From positions 744,001 to 808,000 of the forward strand of contig JBAIAA010000443.1 in NCBI GenBank assembly GCA_037893245.1: DNA of 64,000 nucleotides, in the 5' to 3' direction. The notes below the pieces were generated by a model. That model made no database searches. It saw only the letters and a list, made by a program, of their open reading frames with translations, and was not told the origin of the DNA. This document shows positions 62,001 to 64,000 of the stretch, one piece after another; position 1 is the stretch's first letter, and each line of letters begins with the position of its first letter. The position numbers were made by a program, and so were the translations under genes. The stretch is from Crossaster papposus (lineage: Eukaryota; Echinodermata; Asteroidea; Velatida; Solasteridae).

Positions 62001-62972
62001 GACGCCAACTTTGCCTTTGATCTGATCAGTGAGCTAGCGGGAGCCTTCTTAGCTGCAGCCGATACTCGTTCTCAGGACTGCTCTGCCTATGCCATACAGG
62101 AGCTGCTTCAGATCTACGATTGCAAGGAATCACCAAAAGAATCGTAAGTAACTCTTTCAATTTTGTTATTCATTTGATAGAATTTTCGATTATAATTTGT
62201 GATTAAAGTATATAAAGTGATAAGAATACAAATATATCTGGAGCCTTTCTTTTATAGAAAGATTGTTAACTTTATGTTTATTTCCTTTCATTGATTGTCT
62301 ATGTTGACAATCATCCGCCTGTTAAAGTTATATCTGGTGGAGTGCCATGCCGTGCTCTCGTGGTCTGGAGCATTGAATTTGTGGTCTGGGGAATTCTGCA
62401 GTTTGCGGGTTTGAGTCCAGCCTGGGTTTATGTCCAGCCTGGGTTTATAATGTGTGTGCCCTTGGGCGAGGTACTTATTCACTGTTTGCTTCTCTCCACC
62501 CAGGAGTAAATGGGTATCTATGAGTGCAGAGATGGTTATTGTGGTTGATTTAGCTGCATTGCGCCAAACTGGCAGCATCAAGCTGTATACTTCTCAGGGA
62601 GCTGAGATTGTATTTGGAATGTTTCATTGCCCCAATGATTAGAGTAATAATGATGCAGCTCCTTGGTTATCTGACATGGTGGATAAGTTCACTTTACAAT
62701 CTCATTATTATAGCAGCTGTAATGGTAAATCAGATGCAGGTCAAATTTAAATTTTGTCGTATTAACTTTTCCCGACCTGTAGATCTGGCCGTCAGCTTTG
62801 GAGGCGTTTCTCCGGCCACATTAAGGAAATCTTACTCCCCCTCCTTGATGCTAAGTATGTCCCCGCCTCTTCTCTTTCATGGACTAACATCCCTAAGCCC
62901 ATCTATCGGAGCAAGAAAGGCAAGACGTACAAGGACTGGGTCTGTGCTTGGACTGGATACCTTGTTACCAAG
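19995..62972 (+). CDS. ATR: ATR checkpoint kinase gene, N-terminal HEAT-repeat part (multi-exon, incomplete)
   Basis: ATR is the PIKK-family kinase that, with its partner ATRIP, senses RPA-coated single-stranded DNA in the nucleus and phosphorylates CHK1. About 29 distinct exons read in order against human ATR recalled from memory, from the N-terminus to the start of the FAT domain (human residue about 1650 of 2644). Most junctions keep phase at GT-AG sites. The kinase, PRD and FATC parts lie beyond the window. Oddities are an expected stretch missing between 29634 and 34784, most of the UME region missing between 50970 and 52429, a 4.65 kb tandem duplication covering six exons, a fivefold 123-bp exon amplification, and four one-base frame conflicts between 50021 and 56183. 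The locus may be functional but misassembled, or damaged. Confidence 0.93.
20141..20775. repeat. Dispersed repeat in ATR intron 1
   Basis: AGTATCCTGATGCTACTTCA at the left and CATTTTTGCACTGATTGACC at the right recur at 30077-30215 in a shorter copy. No coding potential or transposon class was recognised. The rest of intron 1 up to 20880 shows nothing else. Confidence 0.6.
20885..21310. repeat. Pair of tRNA-like SINE pieces in ATR intron 1
   Basis: GTTTACTTTGAAATTTATGC and its near copy occur at about 20947 and 21230, each followed by AAATTTACCTG. A tRNA-like A-box (GATAGCTTGTTTGGTAGAGC) lies at 21174 and its inverted partner at about 20905. A third fragment of the family is at about 41365. 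Both are incomplete. Confidence 0.55.
21333..21418 (+). CDS. ATR: ATR exon 2
   Basis: The frame begins by completing a Thr codon and reads PDERQKALKTCRKIICHLVD, then SCLTDLQK. This parallels human ATR [20 protein letters not shown]. It has a TTCACTCAG acceptor and a GTCAGT donor, and leaves one base for the next exon. Confidence 0.85.
21911..22272. mobile_element. Foldback MITE with AATTGACCATTTGC ends
   Basis: A 362-bp palindrome-like element. The ends are AATTGACCATTTGC and GCAAATGGTCAATT, and about 90 bp of the two arms (TATCTGGTACACTGACT, CACACAGCTTGGCACAGTTT) are near-perfect inverted copies. No open frame of note. It lies in the second ATR intron. Confidence 0.8.
22782..23171 (-). pseudogene. 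LINE ORF2 C-terminal fragment
   Basis: The antisense frame reads CRMWEQKDENVIHLVCECNK, then MAQMEYKRRQDKL. This resembles the Cys/His motif and the LAQKEYKRRHD stretch seen at the C-terminus of the reverse-transcriptase ORF of some non-LTR retrotransposons. About 130 residues are seen, with no reverse-transcriptase core, so this is a 5'-truncated copy. Its relics may extend to about 23480. The call is from memory of the family. Confidence 0.65.
23567..23755 (+). CDS. ATR: ATR exon 3
   Basis: It starts with TT, completing Val, and reads VAAELSNSQLSTVMLNFLDQ followed by YCISQFPIMFARTSL. This aligns to human VAVELVKKTDSQPTSVMLLD and the following residues. The second half (about 30 residues) is not conserved. 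It leaves one base, which fits exon 4. Confidence 0.85.
23784..24206. mobile_element. MITE with GGGTGGGTTTTCACGGGGC ends
   Basis: A 423-bp element with about 50-bp terminal inverted repeats. The left reads GGGTTTTCACGGGGCTTGCG; the reverse complement of the right reads GATTTTTTACGGGGCACGCG. The interior is rich in GCGAA and CGAAC words, and no protein is recognised. The rest of this intron (24207-25089) shows nothing I can name. Confidence 0.75.
25090..25260 (+). CDS. ATR: ATR exon 4
   Basis: It encodes GLNTWLLSCLIRILNDYF, then IVKVMVSLLHAVKYKDPPSF, matching human FSNWIITRLLRIAA and ICEVICSLLFLFKSKSPAIF. Clean CACAG acceptor and GTGAGA donor, phase 1 to phase 1. This is the N-terminal HEAT region. 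Confidence 0.9.
25435..25467. repeat. (TTTTTTA)n microsatellite
   Basis: Four to five units of TTTTTTA in the intron between 25260 and 25866. The rest of that intron holds only a lone CAGTCAAGTCTCGTTAAA end (about 25560), similar to Tc1/mariner-type MITE termini. Confidence 0.85.
25866..25978 (+). CDS. ATR: ATR exon 5
   Basis: Reads DVSAAVLNNFAAGDVEEL and on to VDKLSSLE, loosely matching the human stretch around MSRFLSQLDEHMGYLQSAPL. It joins exon 4 in frame (G plus AT) and ends at phase 0 before GTATGA. Sequence similarity is weak, so the call relies mainly on phase and position. Confidence 0.75.
26729..26820 (+). CDS. ATR: ATR exon 6
   Basis: Reads EQEEMLCTYRNSRPITLRYH, then TNCNLLQLNL, at phase 0 after exon 5, with a GTGAGT donor leaving two bases. 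The end corresponds to human MSMQNLEFIEVTLLMV. The first half has no clear human counterpart, so the exact acceptor is less sure. Confidence 0.7.
27010..27320 (+). repeat. tRNA-type SINE tail family, copy 1
   Basis: It shares with 62345-62655 the string TGTGCCCTTGGGC, CTCCACCCAGGAGTAAATG, and TGGCATCGAGCTGTATACT (TGGCAGCATCAAGCTGTATA in the other copy). The two copies are about 75-80 percent alike. A SINE is inferred from length, dispersion and style. No intact Pol III boxes are visible. Confidence 0.6.
27781..27898 (+). CDS. ATR: ATR exon 7
   Basis: Acceptor TTTTTTCAG, then KLLNELIYDVTLVTSFHQSP and FWSTLVQQFDAGQYEVKQ. It corresponds to human LTRIIAIVFFRRQELLLWQI and the residues after it. 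Phases agree on both sides (completes Thr, ends at phase 0 before GTAACT). Confidence 0.8.
28255..28488. mobile_element. piggyBac-type MITE, family A copy 1
   Basis: 234 bp flanked by TTAA on both sides (28251-28254 and 28489-28492), with ends CCAGTTCGCGCC and GGCGCGAACTGG. TTAA target duplication is the known signature of piggyBac. Not coding. Confidence 0.85.
28521..28654 (+). CDS. ATR: ATR exon 8
   Basis: Reads ATLDVITKLLPLNGLPTTDI, then LMQLMLFFLTLFLSVDDLEG. It aligns to human SLAISFLTELFQLGGLPAQP and FLELLKHLVEMDTDQLKL. Donor GTGAGT, two bases left over. Confidence 0.87.
29471..29634 (+). CDS. ATR: ATR exon 9
   Basis: Reads LEKSLASCLKELFSLDQTYY, then LPVSVLNVTMETMASYLPIR, aligning to human YEEPLSKLIKTLFPFEAEAY and IEPVYLNMLLEKLCVMF. 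It leaves one base (G). The next recognised exon (34784) starts at phase 0, so at least one exon between them is not seen. Confidence 0.87.
29821..29905 (+). repeat. tRNA-derived SINE head (Ser/Leu-like)
   Basis: A-box-like GGTGGAGTGGTAAGAC, a long variable part, and B-box GGGTTCGAGTCC. Relatives lie at 35315-35395, 37990-38050, 40829-40905 and 50158-50240. The acceptor stem does not pair well, so this is read as a SINE head and not a working tRNA gene. Confidence 0.7.
30333..30611. mobile_element. piggyBac-type MITE, family B
   Basis: 279 bp flanked by TTAA (30329-30332 and 30612-30615), with ends CCCTGCGAGCAGC and GCAGCTCGCAGGG. The interior differs from family A. It lies 50 bp upstream of the large foldback element. 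Confidence 0.8.
30664..34171. mobile_element. Harbinger-type 3.5 kb foldback element
   Basis: The two arms, about 30664-31772 and 32836-34171, are inverted copies over more than 1.1 kb (for example GGCCGCTTACTGAAATTGAC, CCCGTCCTAGCACGGGCCAG and GCTTTAGCCTGATACAGAG). Three-base TTA duplications flank it (30661-30663 and 34172-34174), the known signature of PIF/Harbinger. No transposase frame is seen. The middle (31773-32835) has a 32-base C-run and two copies of CATCCGAGAAATAAATAGTC. The right arm carries a nested 107-bp MITE. The remaining intron 34175-34783 has nothing recognised. Confidence 0.85.
33284..33390. mobile_element. Short MITE nested in the foldback right arm
   Basis: 107 bp with ends GGCCGTTTTCCAAACCCC and GGGGTTTGGAAAACCGCC, absent from the matching place in the left arm. 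It therefore inserted after the foldback formed. Related to the element at 55163-55282. Confidence 0.78.
34784..35070 (+). CDS. ATR: ATR exon with basic, NLS-like segment
   Basis: Starts FVVAPLLRTIQNEF, matching human EYLLGPLYAALKMES, runs through a Ser/Thr-rich linker and ends GDERQDKRRRLALHRTPGKK. The human protein has SPKRRRLSSSLNPSKRAPK at the same place, a basic cluster that could act as a nuclear localisation signal. Donor GTGCGA is weak. It leaves two bases, which fit the exon at 36147. Confidence 0.85.
35575..35985 (+). repeat. Two tandem tRNA-derived SINE copies
   Basis: The second copy (35761-35985) has an A-box-like TGGCTCAGTCGGTAGAGC and a B-box GGTTCAAATC. Both copies continue with GGGTAGTACTTCGGTGCGG or a variant, then CTCAACAATTGATCTTCCTG and GTCTAGCACTAACAAAAAG. 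The first copy (35575-35752) lacks the clear A-box. Tandem SINE pairs are less usual than single insertions. Confidence 0.75.
36147..36252 (+). CDS. ATR: ATR exon 11
   Basis: Reads EVASSSDEDSAFVVENSLTV, then KEIVEKLSNISTSQT, comparable to human QKSILWSALKQKAESLQISL. Acceptor ACATCAG, donor GTGAGT, ends at phase 0. The acidic Ser-rich start is a possible phosphorylation patch (inference). Confidence 0.8.
36461..36530 (-). repeat. Antisense tRNA-like SINE piece
   Basis: The reverse strand shows a B-box-like GAGTTCAAATCC and an A-box-like TGACCTAGTAGTTACGG, in the intron between 36252 and 36934. Nothing else was recognised in that intron. Confidence 0.55.
36934..37261 (+). CDS. ATR: ATR exon 12
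   Basis: One of the largest exons, 109 codons. It reads DSLKDILEGIRCCLEVLLRS, parallel to human NPVIEMLEGIAVVLQLTALC, and later FAAWMPLEQIRELCATLVAV, parallel to VVITWMSLDFYTKVLKSCRS. Donor GTGAGC, one base left over. HEAT-repeat region. Confidence 0.92.
37405..37499 (+). CDS. ATR: ATR exon 13 (3' end uncertain)
   Basis: Reads DLIKLPLSQLHTFVWMLSLP, then WLPK, matching human EDHILEDLCGMLSLPWIY. The homology ends near 37475. The only donor that keeps phase with the next exon is the weak AAT|GTGAAA after 37499, which adds about eight residues (FFFSILNN). The 3' boundary is therefore uncertain. Confidence 0.75.
37762..37852 (+). CDS. ATR: ATR exon 14
   Basis: Reads MDSNWLDLRVQGDMTSREIA, then ELSSALADKI, corresponding to human DDGCLKLTTFAANLLTLSCR. 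Good GCCTTCAG acceptor and GTAAGC donor. The leftover G completes the first Asp of the exon at 39004. Confidence 0.82.
38628..38837. mobile_element. piggyBac-type MITE, family A copy 2
   Basis: 210 bp, same family as 28255-28488 (GTTCGCGCC end, CCGAGCCGAGG, CAGGTTCAGGCCGAT, GTTTATGCGTCATC). It is flanked by TTGA on the left and TTAA on the right. It is more diverged and shorter than copy 1. Confidence 0.82.
39004..39098 (+). CDS. ATR: ATR exon 15
   Basis: Reads DEDMECLFLHNLALFPKEIA, then SKWRTHVFKDAV, closely matching human CVFLLTLFPRRIFLEWRTAV. Acceptor TTTTTCAG, donor GTAAGT, ends at phase 0. Confidence 0.92.
39549..40510. mobile_element. Foldback element built of degenerate TTACG words
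   Basis: 962 bp with inverted ends (left CACAGGTTTTCTTTTTAG, then AAGTCCTTACGGATCGC; right GCAATCCGTAAGGACT to CAGTG) and TA on both sides. The interior is a dense run of TTACG-type words in the left and right parts and CGTAA words in the middle, at irregular 8-20 base spacing. No protein. TA duplication would fit Tc1/mariner (inference). Confidence 0.75.
40604..40704 (+). CDS. ATR: ATR exon 16
   Basis: Reads GSAKTSVRVAAVNAFPFLHK, then LGANSLHLLYDHF, matching human SHEVIRASCVSGFFILLQQQ. Donor GTAAGT, two bases left over. It lies 94 bp downstream of the TTACG-word element. Confidence 0.9.
40829..40905 (+). repeat. tRNA-derived SINE head
   Basis: GATGGTCGAGTGGTAAGACC followed by ATGGGTTCGAATCCTACCC. 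Same family as 29821-29905. Confidence 0.65.
41022..41120 (+). CDS. ATR: ATR exon 17
   Basis: Reads DMLKDKSTIVLEELGRTVGT, then VSCVVCKKVEPH, matching human KVKDDSDIVKKEFASILGQL. Acceptor TTTGTACAG, donor GTAGGA. It leaves AG, which fits the exon at 41558. Confidence 0.9.
41130..41310. repeat. Degenerate short-word repeat (AAGTCC, TGTCGC)
   Basis: Repeated variants of CACAAGTCCATTGCAAGTCC and TGTCGCTTGTCTGTCGCTTG, with no fixed period. No ends recognised. It resembles the interior style of the TTACG element. The intron otherwise has an old SINE piece at about 41365. Confidence 0.6.
41558..41736 (+). CDS. ATR: ATR exon 18
   Basis: Starts inside CCAACAG|A with a poor pyrimidine tract. This acceptor keeps phase with the previous exon and avoids an in-frame TAG just upstream. 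It ends LPLAVVVPYFVLLSNKVSVK, matching human KASVCKPFLFLLKKKIPSPV. The Cys/Ser-rich first half aligns poorly. Donor GTAAAG. Confidence 0.83.
41926..42183. mobile_element. MITE with GGGCCCGATTTCATAAA ends
   Basis: 258 bp, left end GGGCCCGATTTCATAAA and right end TTTATGAAATCGGGTGC. The interior is rich in GCGACGCGTCG words, many in inverted orientation. No coding capacity. Confidence 0.8.
42722..42753. repeat. (ACATGT)n microsatellite
   Basis: About five units of TGTACA/ACATGT in the intron between 41736 and 43079. The remaining 300 bp before the next exon show nothing recognisable. Confidence 0.85.
43079..43211 (+). CDS. ATR: ATR exon 19
   Basis: Reads DFLRSFPQLFNHLDLLRPNT, then FLISCLDLIEDKKYDLRLEF, matching human AFIDNLHHLCKHLDFREDET and LLNLMEDPDKDVRVAFS. 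Acceptor TTGGCAG, donor GTAAAC. The following intron (43212-49862) hosts the Ty3/gypsy fossil. Confidence 0.92.
43379..44416 (-). repeat. LTR, 3' end of the gypsy fossil
   Basis: 1,038 bp from TGTAACGG to TTGTTACA. Its last 106 bp (44311-44416) match 49738-49843. A 366-bp MITE is nested inside at 43594-43959. Confidence 0.85.
43594..43959. mobile_element. Tc1/mariner-pogo-type MITE nested in the LTR
   Basis: 366 bp, ends CAGTCAAACCTTGATATAGC and GGCAGGTTTGACTG, flanked by TA on both sides. Repeated GGCCACTATA and TGGCCGC words inside. CAGTCAAACC ends with TA duplications are typical of this class. Confidence 0.82.
44990..48732 (-). pseudogene. pol region of the gypsy fossil
   Basis: In order on the minus strand: aspartic protease (DTGSSETVIN), reverse transcriptase (FCIDYRKLN, YLDDIIVF), RNase H (LDTDASGEGIGAVLSQ), integrase zinc-binding (CEQCQARK) and catalytic core (RIALDVIGPLP, SDQGSNFES, GLVERFNRTLE), then a C-terminal part (CHWKGPCTI). 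The set and order are those of Ty3/gypsy. Confidence 0.92.
48839..49745 (-). pseudogene. gag region of the gypsy fossil
   Basis: It shows a capsid-like stretch (PETYDGTTDFKDWILHF, RGEALKFFRHMP, FRARFSP) and a CCHC zinc knuckle (CHKCGKRGHIQRYC) at about 48839-48886. Gag packages the element RNA in related elements. Treated as a fossil part. Confidence 0.85.
49738..49843 (-). repeat. LTR sequence, 5' end of the gypsy fossil
   Basis: 106 bp shared with 44311-44416, ending TTGTTACA before the CTAT target duplication. The ATR exon at 49863 begins 19 bp further on. Confidence 0.85.
49863..50021 (+). CDS. ATR: ATR exon 20
   Basis: Completes Ser from the exon ending at 43211, then KTMKYLIGYGERSNTANDQA, VVTRLKAAFLAAKASGNSQL and IVVHTIAELG. 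It aligns to human NIKHILESLDSEDGFIKELF and LKDTLILTTGDIG. It starts only 19 bp after the end of the Ty3/gypsy element. The GTAAGT donor leaves two bases, but the next exon needs one. Confidence 0.9.
50158..50240 (+). repeat. tRNA-derived SINE head
   Basis: AGCTTGGTGGTTGAGTGGTA, then GTCGTGGGTTCGAGTCCC. Same family as 29821-29905, with a lengthened middle. It lies in the intron between 50021 and 50876. Confidence 0.7.
50575..50700 (-). repeat. Antisense tRNA-like SINE with (AAAT)n tail
   Basis: (AAAT)n at 50575-50597 is followed by an antisense tRNA-like segment. On the reverse strand the A-box reads GATAACTCAGTTGGTAAAGC and the B-box GGTCGCTGGTTCAAAGCC. Confidence 0.65.
50876..50970 (+). 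CDS. ATR: ATR exon 21
   Basis: Reads VAEGELLLVSIISLLESLLS, then SSALVRAAAYVK, matching human AAKGDLVPFALLHLLHCLLS and SVSGAAYTEI. Donor GTCAGT. The only good acceptor (TATGACAG) gives a one-base frame conflict with the exon ending at 50021. Confidence 0.87.
51020..51360. repeat. Degenerate AATCC-word repeat
   Basis: Many variants of TCCTGAATCCGTCAA and GATGGATTC in both orientations without a fixed period. Similar words occur at 21770-21850 and 22480-22600. The rest of 50971-52075 has no recognised exon; 51860-52075 is open over 64 codons but matches nothing I know. Confidence 0.6.
52145..52385. repeat. 17-bp minisatellite, about 13 units
   Basis: Unit CATCTACCAGTCGCGTG, six units with G in the last position followed by seven with A. 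Because 17 is not a multiple of three and the unit has no stop in any frame, all three + frames stay open, giving spurious repeats such as HLPVACIYQSRAST. It lies about 70 bp inside the left edge of the duplication and directly upstream of an ATR exon. Confidence 0.95.
52429..52589 (+). CDS. ATR: ATR exon 22, copy 1 (end of UME region)
   Basis: Reads VFSGLAMLASKDTNYRGPKP, then AMADFLQPRLLGILAFF, matching human VFNGLSILASFASSDDPYQG and LMADYLQPKLLGILAFFN. The exon ends VEDKKL in a second frame (human IEDKKM), which fits the next exon at phase 0. At 161 nt it is therefore one base off within the last 20 codons. Confidence 0.9.
53466..53612 (+). CDS. ATR: ATR exon 23, copy 1
   Basis: Begins ALESLVCIMYQ (human ALNSLMSLMKLM) and continues in the next frame as HITGVRLKIMATLKIGLHFK, then FPLLSCRAWQCFVH (human HVSSVRVKMMTTLRTGLRFK and PELCCRAWDCFVRC). 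There appears to be one extra base near CCAGGCAC (about 53495-53502). Donor GTAGGA. Confidence 0.88.
54656..54775 (+). CDS. ATR: ATR exon 24, copy 1
   Basis: Reads SVEPSSLGPMISQVIVTLLC, then LPEQVAKIYNFLIVEN, matching human LDHACLGSLLSHVIVALLPL and ETAAIFHYLIIEN. The acceptor is preceded by a T-rich tract. It leaves AG, which fits the next exon. Confidence 0.93.
55163..55282. mobile_element. Short MITE with GTTTTCCAAACCCC ends, copy 1
   Basis: About 120 bp with inverted ends, CGTTTTTCAAACCCAAGC on the left and GCTGGGGTTTGGAAAACTGCC on the right. A relative is inserted in the foldback element at 33284-33390. A second copy lies at 59811-59930 because of the tandem duplication. No coding capacity. 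Confidence 0.7.
55532..55751 (+). CDS. ATR: ATR exon 25, copy 1
   Basis: Reads ESFNQHFHELYFMPDLAELN, then LRQSIKGVTHESLDVRLHAL and SKLRDLLRKNQ. It aligns to human DAVQDFLHEIYFLPDHPELK and LQLSMKAIQHENVDVRIHAL. Donor GTCAGA, ends at phase 0. Confidence 0.95.
56183..56235 (+). CDS. ATR: ATR exon 26, copy 1
   Basis: Short exon reading VMGNEIVDPTITELVSV, comparable to human DSETVEPIISQLVTV. It has a strong acceptor after a pyrimidine tract (CTTTTCTGTAG) and a GTAAGT donor. Its two leading bases require a leftover base that the exon ending at 55751 does not supply, so a microexon may be missed or a one-base error present. Confidence 0.8.
56614..56725 (+). pseudogene. ATR: ATR exon 27, copy 1, truncated by the duplication join
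   Basis: Reads LLSGFRDSDTKAQ, LFGECLRELGAIDPGRL and EIITNN, then runs into intron sequence at 56723-56725 without a donor site. The intact copy is at 61262-61399. If this fragment is skipped, the exon ending at 56235 (phase 0) could splice to 57077 (phase 0). Confidence 0.92.
56791..57010. repeat. 17-bp minisatellite, second copy, about 12 units
   Basis: Same unit as at 52145, with the same order of G-type then A-type units. It has one unit fewer and three private variants (TCTATCAG, GTAGCGTA and an extra CATCTAC block at the end). These are the main differences between the two duplication copies. Confidence 0.95.
57077..57237 (+). CDS. ATR: ATR exon 22, copy 2
   Basis: Identical to 52429-52589 except for one base (DSHTLQ in place of DSRTLQ). 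It carries the same one-base frame conflict, so that change predates the duplication or both copies come from one consensus. Confidence 0.9.
58114..58260 (+). CDS. ATR: ATR exon 23, copy 2
   Basis: Same sequence as 53466-53612, including the apparent extra base between MYQ and HITGV. Flanking intron sequence is also unchanged. Confidence 0.88.
59304..59423 (+). CDS. ATR: ATR exon 24, copy 2
   Basis: Same sequence as 54656-54775 (SVEPSSLGPMISQVIVTLLC), with intact splice sites. Confidence 0.92.
59811..59930. mobile_element. Short MITE, second copy through the tandem duplication
   Basis: Identical to 55163-55282. It was copied with the 4.65 kb block and not by a new insertion. Confidence 0.7.
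60180..60399 (+). CDS. ATR: ATR exon 25, copy 2
   Basis: Same sequence as 55532-55751 (HELYFMPDLAELN), with intact splice sites. Confidence 0.94.
60831..60883 (+). CDS. ATR: ATR exon 26, copy 2
   Basis: Same sequence as 56183-56235 (VMGNEIVDPTITELVSV). It ends at phase 0 and joins the intact exon at 61262 in frame. Confidence 0.8.
61262..61399 (+). CDS. ATR: ATR exon 27, intact copy
   Basis: 46 codons containing LFGECLRELGAIDPGRL, nearly identical to human LLCGECLGELGAIDPGRL and the strongest single identifier of the gene. It ends EDMSKFH at phase 0 with a GTAAGT donor. A short 91-bp intron follows. Confidence 0.96.
61446..62060. repeat. 123-bp tandem repeat of an intron-exon junction, five copies
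   Basis: ACTGGCGTT starts at 61497, 61620, 61743, 61866 and 61989, exactly 123 bp apart. Each unit has about 45 bp of intron end (CACTATAAACTGTCAGTC plus a pyrimidine tract and AG) and about 78 bp of exon start. Units differ at roughly 5-10 percent of sites, so this amplification is clearly older than the 4.65 kb duplication. Confidence 0.95.
61491..62143 (+). CDS. ATR: ATR exon 28 with five in-frame 41-residue repeats
   Basis: Open from the acceptor at 61490 (TTTTTTAG) to a GTAAGT donor after 62143, 217 codons plus two bases. It reads TLTGVYNANFAFDLISELAR, then four more near-copies starting TGVDGTNFAF, TGVDDANFAF, TGVDAANFAF and TGVDDANFAF. Only the last continues into SQDCSAYAIQELLQIYDC, matching human AQDSAAYAIQELLSIYDC. 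Human ATR has one copy (TGVEDSSFAYGLLMELTRAY). Each repeat carries its own CTTTGACCTTTCAG-type acceptor, so any of the five could be used and all keep phase 0. Confidence 0.9.
62345..62655 (+). repeat. tRNA-type SINE tail family, copy 2
   Basis: Second member of the family at 27010, in the intron between 62143 and 62783. It carries a small internal duplication (CCAGCCTGGGTTTAT twice). The rest of this intron has no recognised feature. Confidence 0.6.
62783..62972 (+). CDS. ATR: ATR exon 29, entry to the FAT domain
   Basis: Reads SGRQLWRRFSGHIKEILLPL, then WTNIPKPIYRSKKGKTYKDW and WTGYLVTK. It matches human GHQLWRRFPEHVREILEPHL, GVKKPIYLSKLGSNFAEW and WAGYLITK. It joins the previous exon in frame (TC plus A) and ends at phase 0 before GTAACA. 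This is the last ATR exon seen; the gene continues past the window. Confidence 0.95.
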
Positions 62973-63084
62973 GTAACACTGATATACAGAAATTGTGGAT
63001 TTCAAAAAATATATATATTTAAACATTTGACATTTTTTGAGTGCTCTGTAAAATGCTGTGACCTTGTGATCTGGAGCATTGAAT

Positions 63085-63995
63085 TTATTATTATTATTTA
63101 TTAATAACCAAGAATCCCTCAAAAGCGTAAGCCTGAAGAAACCTGTATAGAGAGAAGACAATGAGAAGAAGGTACAGTTTTAGGAGGAAAACCAAGAAGA
63201 ATATACTGGGGAAAACCCACGGAATCAGGCAGGGACTGAAAACCCAATCCACATATTGACCCATCAGTCTTTCATTTTAATAAACACGAGGAGAGCTTAA
63301 AATCGCTTTCCTTAAATCCTGATGTTTATTTGAATCCTGCTATTCGCTCTCCTTAAATAAAAAGTCAAATAAGTTAAGAGGGCCTAATATTTCGATCGTA
63401 ACAAGATCTTCTTCGGAGACAAAATAAAAAAAAAGAAAGAAAAAAAGTACGAAAACAAGAGCTGTTTCGGCCTACATGTGTATGTCCGAAACAGCAAAAA
63501 AAAAACATGATAAAGATAATACATGTAAATTTTCATTACTGTATTTGTAGCACTGGTTTATTTACACTCACTAATGGAAAACGGGCATTATTATCCACCG
63601 AGTCGAAGTTTGCTAATGCATGTGCTAGCTACACATTTGTTTACAGTGCGCGCGCACACTGTACTTCTTTGTTTAGTCTCAGTGCCATACAATAATGTAC
63701 CACTTATATTTTACCACAAAACGTATTGCTTGCGTCAGGCACTCACATGCGCACGTGCATTGGCAGCCAGCCACATTGACTCATATATGACTAAAGAGCA
63801 CAGCCAGAGATCGAAAGTATTTGAATTTTCCAGAGGGAGGAAAACCGGAGGACCCGGAGAAAAACCCTCGTGACACAGAAAAAAAACCAACGCATAGCCG
63901 TACTCGCATATGGTCCGGGACGGGTATTGAACCGGGGCCACATTGGTGAGAGGCAAGCGTTTCTACGCACAAGCCACCCATGGACAATTAGCTCC
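63085..63995. repeat. Patchwork of dispersed repeat pieces after the last ATR exon
   Basis: AGCCTGAAGAAAC (about 63131) also occurs at 35211. A TTTCGATCGTAACAAGATCT stretch (about 63391) and a GAGGAAAACCGGAGGACCCG stretch (about 63835), the latter followed by TATTGAACCGGGGCCACATT, are styles familiar from dispersed marine-animal repeats. Family names cannot be assigned. No exon was recognised here. Confidence 0.5.
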
Positions 63996-64000
63996 TAAAA

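Overview
This is a piece of an animal nuclear genome: split genes with GT-AG introns, tRNA-derived SINEs, many MITEs, a LINE fragment, a Ty3/gypsy element and a long satellite. SINE tails with a CCCTTGGGC box and the style of the MITEs suggest a marine invertebrate, perhaps a deuterostome. That placement is an inference of low confidence.

Bases 1-17648 are a tandem satellite of about 645 bp units with higher-order (trimer, later dimer) organisation. Every unit carries a nested hairpin whose arms spell a perfect 5' splice-site consensus. Bases 17649-19969 hold a non-autonomous hAT element, a second TIR element and homopolymer runs.

Bases 19995-62972 (+ strand) hold the N-terminal 60 percent or so of ATR, the PIKK-family DNA-damage checkpoint kinase, as about 29 different exons. 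I recognised it by reading translated exons against the human ATR sequence from memory. The best anchors are LFGECLRELGAIDPGRL, AYAIQELLQIYDC and PIYRSKKG. The window shows the HEAT-repeat part and stops near the start of the FAT domain; the kinase domain lies downstream, outside the window. Introns hold most of the mobile DNA: piggyBac-type MITEs with TTAA ends, a 3.5 kb Harbinger-type foldback element (30664-34171), a foldback element made of degenerate TTACG words (39549-40510), and an antisense Ty3/gypsy fossil (43379-49843) with CTAT target duplications.

The 3' half of the locus is rearranged. A 4.65 kb block with six exons is tandemly duplicated almost without change (52076-56725 and 56723-61375). 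Just downstream, one intron-exon junction is amplified five times as 123-bp in-frame units (about 61446-62060), adding four copies of a 41-residue HEAT segment if read through. Two coding stretches expected in ATR were not found (between 29634 and 34784, and between 50970 and 52429, the latter including most of the UME region). Several exons have one-base frame conflicts. The sequence alone cannot decide between misassembly or indel errors and real decay of this copy.
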